64,000 nucleotides of DNA from Achromobacter anxifer (lineage in GTDB: Bacteria; Pseudomonadota; Gammaproteobacteria; Burkholderiales; Burkholderiaceae_B): NCBI RefSeq assembly GCF_903652925.1, contig NZ_CAHLAR010000005.1, forward strand, positions 1 through 64,000. The letters are read 5' to 3'. The notes beneath the pieces were generated by a model, which worked only from the letters and a program-made list of their open reading frames with translations, was not told the origin of the DNA and searched no databases. The position numbers and the translations under genes are program-made. Positions 1 to 8,749 of the stretch are shown here, piece by piece. Each line of letters begins with the position of its first letter. Position 1 is the first letter of the stretch.

Positions 1-96
1 GCTCATCGCGTAGTCCAGGTATGCGCTCTTTGCGTAGGCTTCAAGGTCGACGCTGTCATTTACAGCATGCGCGGTGATTTCTGTGGATTCGCTCAT
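1..96 (-). CDS. parC: Topoisomerase IV subunit A, N-terminus (partial)
   Basis: The reverse strand opens with ATG at 96 and reads 32 codons off the window edge. The end of this stretch, SAYLDYAMS, is the conserved start of the GyrA/ParC breakage-reunion domain. It lies downstream of a parE-like gene in the same leftward cluster, so ParC is more likely than GyrA. The partner pair would decatenate or relax the replicon. The catalytic tyrosine lies outside the window, so activity cannot be judged. Seen: start and motif. Inferred: the ParC rather than GyrA assignment. Confidence 0.8.
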   Translation of the reverse strand, partial: MSESTEITAHAVNDSVDLEAYAKSAYLDYAMS

Positions 97-161
97 AAGT
101 CAAAAAGTGGGTTAGCGCCGAAGCGCACAGGATGGTTGTCGAAAAGCACAGGAGCCCCGTA

Positions 162-458
162 TCAGCCTGGGAGTGCTCGGCGTGCTTCCTTTGCTTGAAT
201 CACCTGGACTTGTGCAGCTACGCGGTCGCCTTTCATGGCCTCCTGCACTGCGCTAAGTGGGATGGCGGTGAAACGCCCAGCCCATTCGATCGCCGGTCGA
301 GCCCAAACCAGTGGATCAAACGGCCACAGATGCTTGTAGATGTACAGCGGCGCCGTATCCCGGGAATCACGAGCGACCCCCTCGAAGCGGTAAAGGCCCC
401 CATCGGTATGGCGGAATGTCTGCCCGGGTTCGGGCTTATCAATTGGAAAGGGTGTCAT
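162..458 (-). CDS. DUF1653-type small protein
   Basis: This 98-residue protein carries the signature of the DUF1653 family: TFRHTDGGLYRFEGVARDS near residues 14-32, then an aromatic and acidic stretch ending in LVWARP. DUF1653 proteins are small single-domain proteins without a firmly established biochemical role. Its start overlaps the stop of the upstream gene by four bases (ATGA), so the two are probably translationally coupled within the parE-parC operon. The last 40 residues are an alanine- and glutamate-rich helical tail outside the domain. Function in topology control is not shown. Confidence 0.7.
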   Translation of the reverse strand: MTPFPIDKPEPGQTFRHTDGGLYRFEGVARDSRDTAPLYIYKHLWPFDPLVWARPAIEWAGRFTAIPLSAVQEAMKGDRVAAQVQVIQAKEARRALPG

Positions 459-865
459 TGCAGAATTCGAAGATCTTGGACAATAAAGCCCATCTGGCCC
501 AGGTCAACGGGTTCGCGCGCGACGCGGCCACCCATGGCACTTTCAAGGTGCGGTAACCATCGCTTGTACAGATCGCCTGATGCGAAGCGAACGTCACGAT
601 CAGATCCTGTTGCGATCAAGAACTCTTCCTTCTTCCCGCGGCGAACCGCTTTGACGGTCACCTGGACCGTCAACCACCCGATATCCACGCGTAACGCCGC
701 ATCCTCGTAAAGCGAGCCACTGATGGAATGTCGCCCCATCCACTTTTGCCAATGCTTGCCGTGAAGTCGAGCCAGCCAGATACAACGCTCAAGAAACTGC
801 TTGGGTGAGCAGTGCGCCAGAGAAGTGTCTTTCGTTTGAGGTGTGGTCGTTTGAGGTGTGGTCAT
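455..865 (-). CDS. Hypothetical protein in parE-parC operon
   Basis: I do not recognise this 136-residue protein. It begins with a threonine- and glutamine-rich stretch (MTTPQTTTPQTKDT) followed by a mixed alpha/beta sequence with many basic residues (VKAVRRGKKEEF). It sits 9 bp downstream of the phosphatase gene and overlaps the DUF1653 gene by four bases, so it is very probably co-transcribed. The position inside a topoisomerase IV operon could mean an accessory DNA role, but no motif supports that. Confidence 0.6.
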   Translation of the reverse strand: MTTPQTTTPQTKDTSLAHCSPKQFLERCIWLARLHGKHWQKWMGRHSISGSLYEDAALRVDIGWLTVQVTVKAVRRGKKEEFLIATGSDRDVRFASGDLYKRWLPHLESAMGGRVAREPVDLGQMGFIVQDLRILQ

Positions 866-874
866 GGTGATGAT

Positions 875-1465
875 TCAGAGCTGCTTAGGCAGCAGCGCCA
901 AGCTCGATCCGAGGCGCACTCCTGCGCAGTGGTTCGAGAGCCAGTCAATAGAGCCAAATAGCCCGCAGCAGAGCAATCGCGTATTCCTGTGTCGGAAGCC
1001 AGTCCGAACCCCTGCCGCTCGAAGCTGGTTGATCACCCAGATGTTTGGAATAAGCACGTCGGTGGCAATGATCTCCAGCGGCCTTTGCAGCCAAGCAGCC
1101 AGGAACAGCGCAACCCCGACCGAGCGTGACGCGCCCGCCTGGCAATGCACCATGAATGGCTTGTCTTGGGCGGCAAGCGCGGCCGTCAGCACGGCGCGGG
1201 CTTGAATCTGGTTCATCGTGGTGAACCCACCGCCCTCGCGGTCCGTATCGTGGAAGCCAAGAGCAACCACATCGGCAAAGTCGCGGCTCAGCTGCGCGCG
1301 CGACTGGCGCGGGTTTGCAATGGAGATCGCCACTTCGCCGGGACGTGGAATCCAGGCTTCCGCCTCCTCGCGCGGAAGCACGACGATCGACTTTTCAGCA
1401 TGGCGTCGTGCCGGCGCAGGATGGGTTTCGAGTGCGGCTGGCGGCGCGAATTTCAGATGGGTCAT
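875..1465 (-). CDS. Dual-specificity/tyrosine phosphatase-like protein
   Basis: The 196-residue product contains VHCQAGASRSVGVALFLA at about residues 104-121, the HCX5R signature of cysteine phosphatases, in which the cysteine is the nucleophile and the arginine binds phosphate. An upstream FHDTDREGGG segment could provide the general-acid aspartate. The family dephosphorylates proteins, phosphoinositides or RNA 5' ends. The substrate here is unknown. The start overlaps the parE stop by four bases. The last 50 residues (RHRNTRLLCCGLFGS onward) do not look like the family and may be a divergent tail. Confidence 0.75.
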   Translation of the reverse strand: MTHLKFAPPAALETHPAPARRHAEKSIVVLPREEAEAWIPRPGEVAISIANPRQSRAQLSRDFADVVALGFHDTDREGGGFTTMNQIQARAVLTAALAAQDKPFMVHCQAGASRSVGVALFLAAWLQRPLEIIATDVLIPNIWVINQLRAAGVRTGFRHRNTRLLCCGLFGSIDWLSNHCAGVRLGSSLALLPKQL

Positions 1466-3510
1466 GCGTCGATCGCTGCCTTGTCGCCCTCGGTTTCAAG
1501 CAAGCTGCGCCGAGCGGCGACTTCCTGCCTGCCCATCAGGCTATTCAACGTCTGTCCCGCCTGCTTGATGTCGGACACGGTCACGGGGAGCAGAACTCGG
1601 GTATCCGGACTCAGAACCGTTTCCTTCAAATGGGCATTGTTCATCTCCCCCAGGCCCTTGAAGCGGGATACAACCAGCTGCTCACGCTTGAATCCATCGG
1701 CCTGGAACTGTGCCAGCACGTCATCCCGCTCGGCTTCGGTCAGGCAATACACCTTTTGCGCCGGCTTGCTCTTTCCCTTGGCAGGGACGTCCACGCGGAA
1801 CAGCGGAGGCTTGGCGATGTAGACGTGCCCCTGGTCGACCAAGCAGGGGAAATGGCGGAAAAACAGGGTCAGCAGCAGCACCTGAATGTGCGATCCATCG
1901 ACGTCCGCGTCCGACAGGATGATGACCTTGCCGTAGCGCAGGTTCTCGAGCACCGTATCCGGCGCATCGCGGTCATGAGGATCCACCCCGATCGCCACCG
2001 AGATGTCATGCACTTCGTTATTCCCGAACAGCTCACCGCGCGCCACCTCCCAGGTGTTGAGCACCTTGCCACGCAGCGGCAGGATGGCCTGGTAGATACG
2101 ATCACGCGCGGTCTTGCACCCGCCGCCGGCCGAGTCGCCTTCCACCAAGAACAGCTCGTTGCGGCTGATATCTGTGATTTGGCAGTCGGTCAGCTTGCCA
2201 GGGAGGGTGGCGACGCCTGAGGATTTGCGCTTCTCCACGACCTTGCCCTGCTTGAGGCGGGCCGAGGCTTGTTTGATGACCAGCTCGGCGATCTTCTTCG
2301 CCGATTCCGGATTCGCCAGCAGCCAGCGCATGAACGGGTCTTTCGACACCTGGTTGATCACCCGAACGGACTCGCGGCTGGTGAGTTTGTCCTTGGTCTG
2401 GCCCTGAAACTGAGTGTTGACGATGTGGGCGGAGAGCACGAAATTGGCGCGGCTCCAGACGTCCTCGGCCTGCAACGAGACCCCGCGCGGCAGCAGGGCA
2501 TGATGGTCGCAGTAGTCCCGAAGGGCCTCGAACAACCCAGATCGCAGCCCGGCCTCGTGCGTGCCGCCCTGCGGGGTCGGGATCATGTTGACATACGACT
2601 CACCCGCGCCCGACTCCACCGCCCAGGCCACCGCCCAGTCCGCGCCGTCACCAGGCACCGTGTTGCCATCATCGTCAGTCTGGCTTTCGAGACGGCCCGA
2701 AGCCACGAAGGGCACTCCCACCAGTTCAAGGCCGGCTACCCGCTCAGCCAGATAATCCTTGAGGCCGTCTGCATAGCACCAGGTCTGCGTGTCGCCAGTA
2801 TGCTCGTTTTCAAGCACAACCGTGATGCCCGGCAGCAGCATGGCCTTGGCGCGAAGCAGGTGCGTCAGCTCGGCCATGGGCAGATTGGCAGTTTCGAAGT
2901 ATTTTGCGTTGGGGGTGAAACGCACCAGCGTGCCAGTGCCGCCACGCTGATAGTCCCCGATGCGCTCGACCGCCGAGATTTTGCGGTCGCCGTCCTCGAA
3001 CTGCACCCGGTAGATGCCGCCGTCGCGGCGGATCTCGACCGAGAGCTTCAACGACAGGGCATTCGTGACCGACACGCCCACGCCGTGCAGGCCGCCAGAG
3101 CGTCCATAGCTGTTGCCCTTGCGGAACTTGGCGCCGGCGTGCAGCCGGGTGAAGGCCAGGACCACCACAGGCACCTTCTGGGTGGGGTGCAGACCGGTTG
3201 GGATGCCGCGGCCGTTGTCCTGCACCGAAACGGATCCATCCTTGTGCAGCGTCAGGGTGACCTTCGTCGCATGGCCGTTCTGGGCCTCGTCGATCGCGTT
3301 GTCCAGGACTTCCTGAGTGATGTGCAGCGGGTTCTTGGTCCGGGTGTACATGCCCGGCACCTGTCGGACCGGCTCCAAACCTTCCAATACGTCAAATGCC
3401 GACTCGTCGTACGCTTTTTCGGCAGGGATCACAGCACCAGTCATAGAGATACTCATGGAACGAAGAACGGCCAGCGCAAGGCGGCCAGGTGAATCGATCG
3501 GTGTAGCCAC
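1462..3510 (-). CDS. parE: Topoisomerase IV subunit B
   Basis: A full-length type IIA topoisomerase ATPase subunit. GHKL ATP-binding elements occur in order: DNAIDEA, DNGRGIPTG and GRSGGLHGVGVSVTNAL. The C-terminal Toprim part has LVEGDSAGGG and LSDADVDGSHI, the metal-binding acid cluster. Length (about 660-680 residues) fits ParE rather than the longer GyrB. The first ATG (3510) has no ribosome-binding site. ATG at 3456 or 3444 is equally plausible, and alignment with ParE would begin near EKAYDES. With ParC it would unlink replicated plasmid circles. A host-independent topoisomerase IV on a plasmid is more typical of large phages. Confidence 0.9.
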   Translation of the reverse strand: MATPIDSPGRLALAVLRSMSISMTGAVIPAEKAYDESAFDVLEGLEPVRQVPGMYTRTKNPLHITQEVLDNAIDEAQNGHATKVTLTLHKDGSVSVQDNGRGIPTGLHPTQKVPVVVLAFTRLHAGAKFRKGNSYGRSGGLHGVGVSVTNALSLKLSVEIRRDGGIYRVQFEDGDRKISAVERIGDYQRGGTGTLVRFTPNAKYFETANLPMAELTHLLRAKAMLLPGITVVLENEHTGDTQTWCYADGLKDYLAERVAGLELVGVPFVASGRLESQTDDDGNTVPGDGADWAVAWAVESGAGESYVNMIPTPQGGTHEAGLRSGLFEALRDYCDHHALLPRGVSLQAEDVWSRANFVLSAHIVNTQFQGQTKDKLTSRESVRVINQVSKDPFMRWLLANPESAKKIAELVIKQASARLKQGKVVEKRKSSGVATLPGKLTDCQITDISRNELFLVEGDSAGGGCKTARDRIYQAILPLRGKVLNTWEVARGELFGNNEVHDISVAIGVDPHDRDAPDTVLENLRYGKVIILSDADVDGSHIQVLLLTLFFRHFPCLVDQGHVYIAKPPLFRVDVPAKGKSKPAQKVYCLTEAERDDVLAQFQADGFKREQLVVSRFKGLGEMNNAHLKETVLSPDTRVLLPVTVSDIKQAGQTLNSLMGRQEVAARRSLLETEGDKAAIDA

Positions 3511-3534
3511 ACGGACGCGGCCTACATCTTGGAT

Positions 3535-3540
3535 AGTATA
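3535..3540 (-). promoter_or_regulatory. -10 box for the parE operon
   Basis: TATACT on the minus strand, 25-95 bp upstream of the candidate parE starts. No recognisable -35 hexamer 16-18 bp further up. Confidence 0.5.
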
Positions 3541-3580
3541 TCTGTAATCTAGCCGTTATCAGTTTTTGCTGCGATTGGCG

Positions 3581-3586
3581 TATACT
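3581..3586 (+). promoter_or_regulatory. -10 box for the 3636 gene
   Basis: TATACT 50 bp upstream of the rightward gene, divergent from the parE box 40 bp away, so both may share a regulator binding between them. Confidence 0.5.
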
Positions 3587-3635
3587 TAATTCACGCAATT
3601 TAAGGCTAATTCTCAGCTGCTTTTAACACTCACAG

Positions 3636-4220
3636 ATGTTCCTCCAGCCCTTGATCAACTTCTTTCTGCGCCGCAAGGCTCCTCCCGCTGCTCCGCCAGC
3701 GCACACGATCTGCACTGCGCCGGACGCCGGCCCCTGGCGGGTCAGTGAATGGCACACCTCGAACCAGCTGGTGCTGCAATCCGACGCGGGCGCACACCGT
3801 GTTGCGCTTGCCATCATGGGGAACTTCGATTCCGATGATCAGCGTCTCGCTTATGCCAATACCCTGGCCACATGGCTCAACGACCAGGTCGCTGCCTGCA
3901 CCACAATCATGTCCAAGCCGCCGACCAGCACCCAGGCTGACGTCAGTTTGGAGACGATCGCTTGGCCTGAGCATGATGAGCACGCTTCGATCAGCGTGCA
4001 CCTGTCCGAGCAACGTCGCAAAAGTCTGGGCTCTGCCCCTTCCGCAGACGACAAGCCCGCGGGGCGGTACGGCTGTCACTGCGAACTGCCACCCGGGCAG
4101 ATGCCGGACGCCTGTGTGATTGACCAGGGCCAGCGAGACAACTGCTGCCTGGCCCAGGATGGACGTACCCGCAATTCCTGTGAATACTGGCAGCCGATCC
4201 AGTTCGTACGCGCTGCCTAA
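3636..4220 (+). CDS. Hypothetical protein with cysteine-rich C-terminus
   Basis: A 194-residue protein of unknown function. The N-terminus (MFLQPLINFFLRRK) is amphipathic and followed by a proline-alanine linker. The C-terminal 50 residues contain six cysteines (YGCHCELPPG, DACVID, DNCCLAQ, NSCEYW), which could bind metal or form disulfides. There is no obvious ribosome-binding site before the ATG. The first gene of a short rightward pair followed by a secreted protein. It might be associated with the membrane, but that is a guess. Confidence 0.55.
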   Translation: MFLQPLINFFLRRKAPPAAPPAHTICTAPDAGPWRVSEWHTSNQLVLQSDAGAHRVALAIMGNFDSDDQRLAYANTLATWLNDQVAACTTIMSKPPTSTQADVSLETIAWPEHDEHASISVHLSEQRRKSLGSAPSADDKPAGRYGCHCELPPGQMPDACVIDQGQRDNCCLAQDGRTRNSCEYWQPIQFVRAA

Positions 4221-4236
4221 CTGTACCGGAGCTTCC

Positions 4237-4605
4237 ATGAAGGCCGTCAACACTCGTCTTTTTTTAGCTGCGGCTCTCGCTGCGGCCGCACTGGTCAGCA
4301 CTGGCGCGTCGCACGCGCAGCGCATCGGCCCCGGCAGTTACGTCCAGACTATCGTGGTCGAAGACGTCGCCGTCCAGTACATTCGAGGAGAGATCCGTTT
4401 CTGCGAACGCCAGAACGTGAAGGGCCTGATCTGCCAGGACAAGCAACATCCCCTAGGGAAAATGACGGGGCGCCCGATGGCCCGCGACTGGTGGTCACCT
4501 GAAACGTACGTGGCGGCCGTTACCGGCACGACCAGTTTCACGATCGAGGGTGTCAACGCCGGGTACCGACGCAACAGCCTGGCCATCTCCTTCTACTTCG
4601 ACTAA
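4237..4605 (+). CDS. Small secreted protein
   Basis: The ATG at 4237 gives 122 residues beginning MKAVNTRLFLAAALAAAALV, a clear Sec signal peptide with probable cleavage after SHA. The reading frame is open further upstream, but only this start places the signal peptide at the N-terminus. The mature part is about 95 residues with two cysteines, FCERQNVKGLICQD, spaced so that they could form one disulfide. The gene begins 16 bp after the preceding stop, so the two are probably an operon. Periplasmic location is likely. The function is unknown. Confidence 0.65.
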   Translation: MKAVNTRLFLAAALAAAALVSTGASHAQRIGPGSYVQTIVVEDVAVQYIRGEIRFCERQNVKGLICQDKQHPLGKMTGRPMARDWWSPETYVAAVTGTTSFTIEGVNAGYRRNSLAISFYFD

Positions 4606-4632
4606 CGGATCACGGCTGCCATCAAAAGGAAA

Positions 4633-4656
4633 CGGGCGCCAGGCGCCCGCTTCATC
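4633..4656. terminator. Hairpin between convergent genes
   Basis: CGGGCGCC-A-GGCGCCCG stem between the convergent genes ending at 4605 and 4668. The U-tract is weak (CTTCATCATT). Confidence 0.45.
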
Positions 4657-4667
4657 ATTGGAAGACT

Positions 4668-6050
4668 TCACTTCCGGACGGGCACGGCCCCCGCTGCCAC
4701 ATCCCCCCCGCCATTCCCCAGTTGGCCGCTGCCATTTCCCCCCATGCACTTGGCCGTGTTGCCGCCCACCGCGCACATGAACGTGCCGCCCGCCGTGATC
4801 TGGGAACCACCATCAAAACCAGTGACGGTGGTCGCTACAGGGCTTTGCGCCAGCCCAGGGGCTCCGCCCCAGCAGTACACGGCCGACGCGGTAGACGCGC
4901 ACGAATACGAACTGTTTGCGACGACTTTTGATGCACCCACGACACCAGGAACTTGAACGGGCGCAAACGCGCTGGACCCGCCTGCGGCGCCGATCTGGCC
5001 GAATTCGTTCCATCCCCAGCACCAAACCGTGCCGTCCGACTTCGTCGCGCAGGAGTGGCTGTAGCCCGAGGCAATAGACGTCACGCCGCTGGTCAAGCCC
5101 TGGACCTGGAGCACATCCCACGTCCCCTCATTGTGGCCGCCGCCCAGTTGGCCCTGGTCATTCGGGCCCCAGCACTTCGCCGCCCCATTGTGGATGACGC
5201 AGGTGTGATAGCTCGTGGACGCCACCGCAGTAACCCCGCTGGTGAACCCGAACGTGCCCGCACCATAACCGAAGCACTGAATCCCGCCGGCAGTGGTGAC
5301 CGCGCACGTGTGATATCCCCCGACCGTCAAGGCCGTTGCACTGCCCGCCGCACTGGCAACGACTGGCACGGCCGAGTTGTTCGTGTTCCCATTTCCGAGC
5401 TGCCCAGAGCTATTCAGACCCCAGCAATACACCGTGGAGTTGCGGATAGCACAAGTATGTGCGCCGCCCGCAGCCACCTCCGTGACCGAGTTCGTCAGGC
5501 CCGGCACCTGAATCGGCACGTTCGACCCAGTCGAGGACCCGTTCCCCAGCTGCCCTTGTGCATTCCCGCCCCAGCACTTCAGCTCACCGGCCACTGTAAT
5601 TGCGCATGCATGCTCGTAACCCGCAGAAACCTTCACGACGTCGAGAGTTTCGTAACCGACGCGCAACGTGTAGACCTGCTGCCCGGACTGCCCCTTGTAC
5701 CGTGCAGTGACCGTGAAGCTCTTCCCCGCCGGCGACAGCTCAAGCGGGGAACCACTCAACAGGCCTGCCGCGTTCAACGCAAGCCCAGAAGGCACCGAAT
5801 CCGCGGACCACGCCGCCATGGTCGGCTGTGCTGCCTCATCCCCCGTGATTTGGAGGTAGTTGGTGAAGTCATGGCTGTATGGCTTGCCAGCGATTGCATC
5901 CGGCAGTGCGGCAGGGTGTAGCACCAGCTGGATCGGCGGCTTGGAGCTCGCTTGACCAGGGACTGGAATGACGACCAGGAACTGCGCGGCCAGGGCATGG
6001 GTGCAGGCAGCCGCGGCAAGGGTCAGTGACAGGAGGAATCTCGTTTTCAT
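4668..6050 (-). CDS. Secreted RCC1-repeat protein
   Basis: The frame is longer, but ATG at 6050 places MKTRFLLSLTLAAAACTHALA, a signal peptide, at the N-terminus (460 residues). After about 40 residues comes an Ig-like putative domain with SGLALNAAGLLSGSP, and then at least six RCC1-type repeats with HTCAI and CWGLNSSGQLGNG units. The repeats carry paired cysteines, unlike many RCC1 proteins, which suggests disulfide-stabilised blades outside the cytoplasm. RCC1 repeats form seven-bladed propellers used for binding. Here the likely place is the periplasm or cell surface, with an unknown ligand. It ends 62 bp from the convergent neighbour and stands alone. Confidence 0.8.
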   Translation of the reverse strand: MKTRFLLSLTLAAAACTHALAAQFLVVIPVPGQASSKPPIQLVLHPAALPDAIAGKPYSHDFTNYLQITGDEAAQPTMAAWSADSVPSGLALNAAGLLSGSPLELSPAGKSFTVTARYKGQSGQQVYTLRVGYETLDVVKVSAGYEHACAITVAGELKCWGGNAQGQLGNGSSTGSNVPIQVPGLTNSVTEVAAGGAHTCAIRNSTVYCWGLNSSGQLGNGNTNNSAVPVVASAAGSATALTVGGYHTCAVTTAGGIQCFGYGAGTFGFTSGVTAVASTSYHTCVIHNGAAKCWGPNDQGQLGGGHNEGTWDVLQVQGLTSGVTSIASGYSHSCATKSDGTVWCWGWNEFGQIGAAGGSSAFAPVQVPGVVGASKVVANSSYSCASTASAVYCWGGAPGLAQSPVATTVTGFDGGSQITAGGTFMCAVGGNTAKCMGGNGSGQLGNGGGDVAAGAVPVRK

Positions 6051-6639
6051 GACAGTGAATGGCTTAGGGGGCGATGATAGATTGGGTATAGCTATCAATA
6101 CCACCCGGTACCCTTGATGCATTGCGCAGATTCCACAAATCTCAGCATCCAGGATTGAAAAGTCGCGCGGCGTCGGCACAGACCATCACGCCGAGCCCAC
6201 CCCCACGATCCATATCAGCAACTCCGCCTCAGGTACGGCGCCATAGCTGAGCAACAACTCTCTAATCAGTCGCCAGGACAGCTTGTCGGTGGCTGGGATA
6301 TGGGAAATATTGCGTACATCGGGAGCTGACCCAGTGTTGGAATCAGCCGATCAATGGCCAGGCCGTCGTAGGCCCACACCCTGTGGTGGATCGAGGGGAT
6401 GCCGGGCCGGCCAGAGCTTCGCAAGAAGAAGTCGTCGAGCAATGGACTTCGTTGCGCCTTCAGGTGGTGGGCTTGGGCCCGGTACAGGAAGCGTTGAAGG
6501 CGCGTGAGGTGATCCGCAAGCGCGTCGCTTGGGCATGCGTGAAGAGCGCGTTCGCTACTGCAATGGCGGAGCAACTCCTGCGCGGAGTATATCGCCAAGC
6601 TGTTTTTCGCAATCTACCTAGCCCGCAGGCCATTTGTCG
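6051..6639. other. Gap between RCC1 gene and coupling-protein gene
   Basis: About 590 bp with only one doubtful leftward reading frame (6266-6598). A GATTGGGTATAG stretch at 6078-6091 reads CTATAC on the minus strand, a candidate promoter for the RCC1 gene start at 6050. Confidence 0.4.
6266..6598 (-). CDS. Doubtful small reading frame
   Basis: An open frame of 110 codons with a plausible protein-like beginning (MAIYSAQELLRHC) but no recognisable domain, ribosome-binding site or promoter of the type used elsewhere. The opposite strand is also open for much of this stretch. It may be a decayed gene or a chance frame. Confidence 0.2.
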   Translation of the reverse strand: MAIYSAQELLRHCSSERALHACPSDALADHLTRLQRFLYRAQAHHLKAQRSPLLDDFFLRSSGRPGIPSIHHRVWAYDGLAIDRLIPTLGQLPMYAIFPISQPPTSCPGD

Positions 6640-6677
6640 CTATACAAAGCTCCGGCGCGTGGCGCTGCGCTTTGTAT
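6640..6677 (+). promoter_or_regulatory. CTATAC promoter and inverted repeat at coupling-protein start
   Basis: CTATAC at 6640 begins a 9-bp inverted repeat: ATACAAAGC at 6642-6650 and GCTTTGTAT at 6669-6677. The right arm ends in the AT of the ATG at 6676. A transcript hairpin or a bound repressor could control expression of the conjugation ATPase. Confidence 0.5.
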
Positions 6678-8508
6678 GTCCGACATGCCCCAATTTACCT
6701 CCCTGATCAACAGCCACCTCGGCATGAGCCTCTGCCTGGGGTTCTCCGTCTACGCATTCTTCATCCTCTGGCGCCGGCTCTCCATTCGCTGGGTGAACTG
6801 GTTCCCCCTCCTGGCCAAGCTGGTTCGCTTCGCCATGTATGGCGCAGCAGTGGCCATCCTGTTCCTTGCCATCTCTGTCCTGGGCAGCAACGAGTTCAGC
6901 CCACAGTCCTGGCTGGCTATCCTTATTGGCGCGCTTGCGGCACCAGCAATCAATACGGCCGCCCGAGGCCTGCGCAAGAAGGAGAAGGTTCGTCGCGGCG
7001 CCCGGGTAGGTGAGCCCTCCGACGTCAACCGGGCCACGAGCAAACTGCCGCGTGAGGACTTCCACGAGAGCTTTCAGATTGGCGGCGTCAAGGTGCCGCG
7101 CAGTGCCGAGCCATATCACTTCTTCGTTGTAGGCTCGACCGGCTCCGGCAAGTCGGTGGCCCTCACCGGGCTGCTGGACCATATCCAGGCCCGCGGCGAC
7201 ATCGCCCTGGTGGTCGACTCTGGCGGTGAATACGCCTCACGCTACTACAACCCAGATCGTGACCACATCCTGAACCCCTTCGATGATCGTTGCGCGCCTT
7301 GGTCTCCGACAGCCGAAATGTCCGGGCCCTGGGACGCCGAAGCACTGGCCAAGTCGATGATCCCGGACGGGGTAGGCGACTCCAAGGAATGGAATGGCTA
7401 CGCGCAAACGCTGGTGACGTCGACCCTCCGGCAGCTCACAGCCAAGGGTCAACTGTCCATCAGGGATCTCCTCTACTACGTGCAGGCGGCACCTGTCTCT
7501 GAGCTGGAGCCGTTCCTTGCCGGCACGCCGGCGGCGGCTCAGCTGGTCTCCGACAAGACCTTCGGCTCCATTCGCACGATCGCCGCCAACTACCTGGCGA
7601 CCTACGCCTACCTGACCGACAGCGACAACCCGTTCTCTGTGGCCAAGTTCATCCGCCGAGAGAAGCCTGGCTTCCTGTTCATGACGTACCGTGATGACCA
7701 GCTGGACTCTCTGCGCAACATGATCTCCTGTGCGCTGGACATCGCTGCCCGCACGATTCTCGCGCTCCCTGCCAACAGCACGCGCCGTGTCTGGCTGGTG
7801 ATCGACGAGTTTGCGTCCATCGGCAAGGTGCAGTCCATCGAGGCGGTCGCCACCAAGGCACGCAAGGTTGGCGGCTGCCTGGTTGTCGGCTTGCAGTCGG
7901 TCTCCCAGCTCAAGGACCGCTACGGCGAACACTCCGCACAGACCATTCTTTCCTGCTTGTCCTCGTGGCTGGTCCTGCGCTGTTCGGACGCCGACACCTC
8001 TGAATACATCTCCAAGTACATCGGGGATACGGAAATCTCCCGGATGACGCGTAGCGAATCGGACTCGGACACTGGCGGCGGCAGCGCTGGAGTGAACGAG
8101 CAGATCCAAACTCAGCGTGCGGTGATGCCTGTCGAACTCCAGCGCCTGGCCAACCTCCAGGGCTTCTTCAAGCTGTCTGGCGACTACCCGATCTGCAACG
8201 TGAAGCTGAGCTTCCCGCCCAAGCGCCCCCCAGCGGCAGAACACTACGCCCAGCGCGACTTCGAGCAGAAGCCCATGCTGAGCCTGATGCCCGTACAAAC
8301 GGCTGACCAGGCAGGAGGTGGCAGCGCTGGCGGCGCGTCAATGACACCGAGCTCTACCTCCGAACCTACACCAGCCGCGGCTGTGGAGGAATCATCAGCG
8401 CCACAGCCCGTGATTCTCAAGCTCCGGCCCAACCCGCTGGATGGCGATCCTCAAGAATACGAGGACACGCTGAATGACCTGGCCGAGGGCTTGGAAGTCA
8501 GCATGTAG
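6676..8508 (+). CDS. Type IV coupling protein (TraD/VirD4-like ATPase)
   Basis: The 610-residue product from ATG 6676 has hydrophobic segments near residues 15-30 and 50-70, typical of the membrane anchor of coupling proteins. It has a Walker A GSTGSGKS at about residue 153 and a Walker B VWLVIDEF at about residue 372. The start at 6634 would lie upstream of the promoter box. The C-terminal 80 residues are rich in proline, serine and alanine, like the flexible tails that contact relaxosome proteins. Coupling proteins dock relaxase-bound DNA to a type IV secretion channel and pump it. No relaxase or channel genes are in view, so they must lie elsewhere if the plasmid is conjugative. Confidence 0.88.
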   Translation: MSDMPQFTSLINSHLGMSLCLGFSVYAFFILWRRLSIRWVNWFPLLAKLVRFAMYGAAVAILFLAISVLGSNEFSPQSWLAILIGALAAPAINTAARGLRKKEKVRRGARVGEPSDVNRATSKLPREDFHESFQIGGVKVPRSAEPYHFFVVGSTGSGKSVALTGLLDHIQARGDIALVVDSGGEYASRYYNPDRDHILNPFDDRCAPWSPTAEMSGPWDAEALAKSMIPDGVGDSKEWNGYAQTLVTSTLRQLTAKGQLSIRDLLYYVQAAPVSELEPFLAGTPAAAQLVSDKTFGSIRTIAANYLATYAYLTDSDNPFSVAKFIRREKPGFLFMTYRDDQLDSLRNMISCALDIAARTILALPANSTRRVWLVIDEFASIGKVQSIEAVATKARKVGGCLVVGLQSVSQLKDRYGEHSAQTILSCLSSWLVLRCSDADTSEYISKYIGDTEISRMTRSESDSDTGGGSAGVNEQIQTQRAVMPVELQRLANLQGFFKLSGDYPICNVKLSFPPKRPPAAEHYAQRDFEQKPMLSLMPVQTADQAGGGSAGGASMTPSSTSEPTPAAAVEESSAPQPVILKLRPNPLDGDPQEYEDTLNDLAEGLEVSM

Positions 8509-8673
8509 CTTGCGAATTATGCATTTTTGCAACACAAGCAGCTCGCGTCCGAAGAAATTTTGGGCGCGAGCTTCACTTTTGTGGAACTTCACATATACTC
8601 AGCACTCACAAAGCTTAATTCCGGCGGGAAACAGGCCTGAAACACAGGGATCGAAAATATTTCGCAACTTGTG

Positions 8674-8701
8674 TTGACATGGGAACTTTAGCCGCTATAC
8701 T
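8674..8701 (+). promoter_or_regulatory. Consensus sigma-70 type promoter
   Basis: TTGACA (8674-8679), 16-bp spacer, TATACT (8696-8701). The strongest -35 in the window, 48 bp before the short ORF. Confidence 0.75.
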
Positions 8702-8749
8702 AAGCACCAACGACTTAACCGTTAACCGAATTTCATAGGATTTCTGACC

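Noticed and set aside
1315-3492. Long rightward frames opposite parE
   Set aside because: They mirror a highly conserved protein gene. GC-rich codons leave the opposite strand open.
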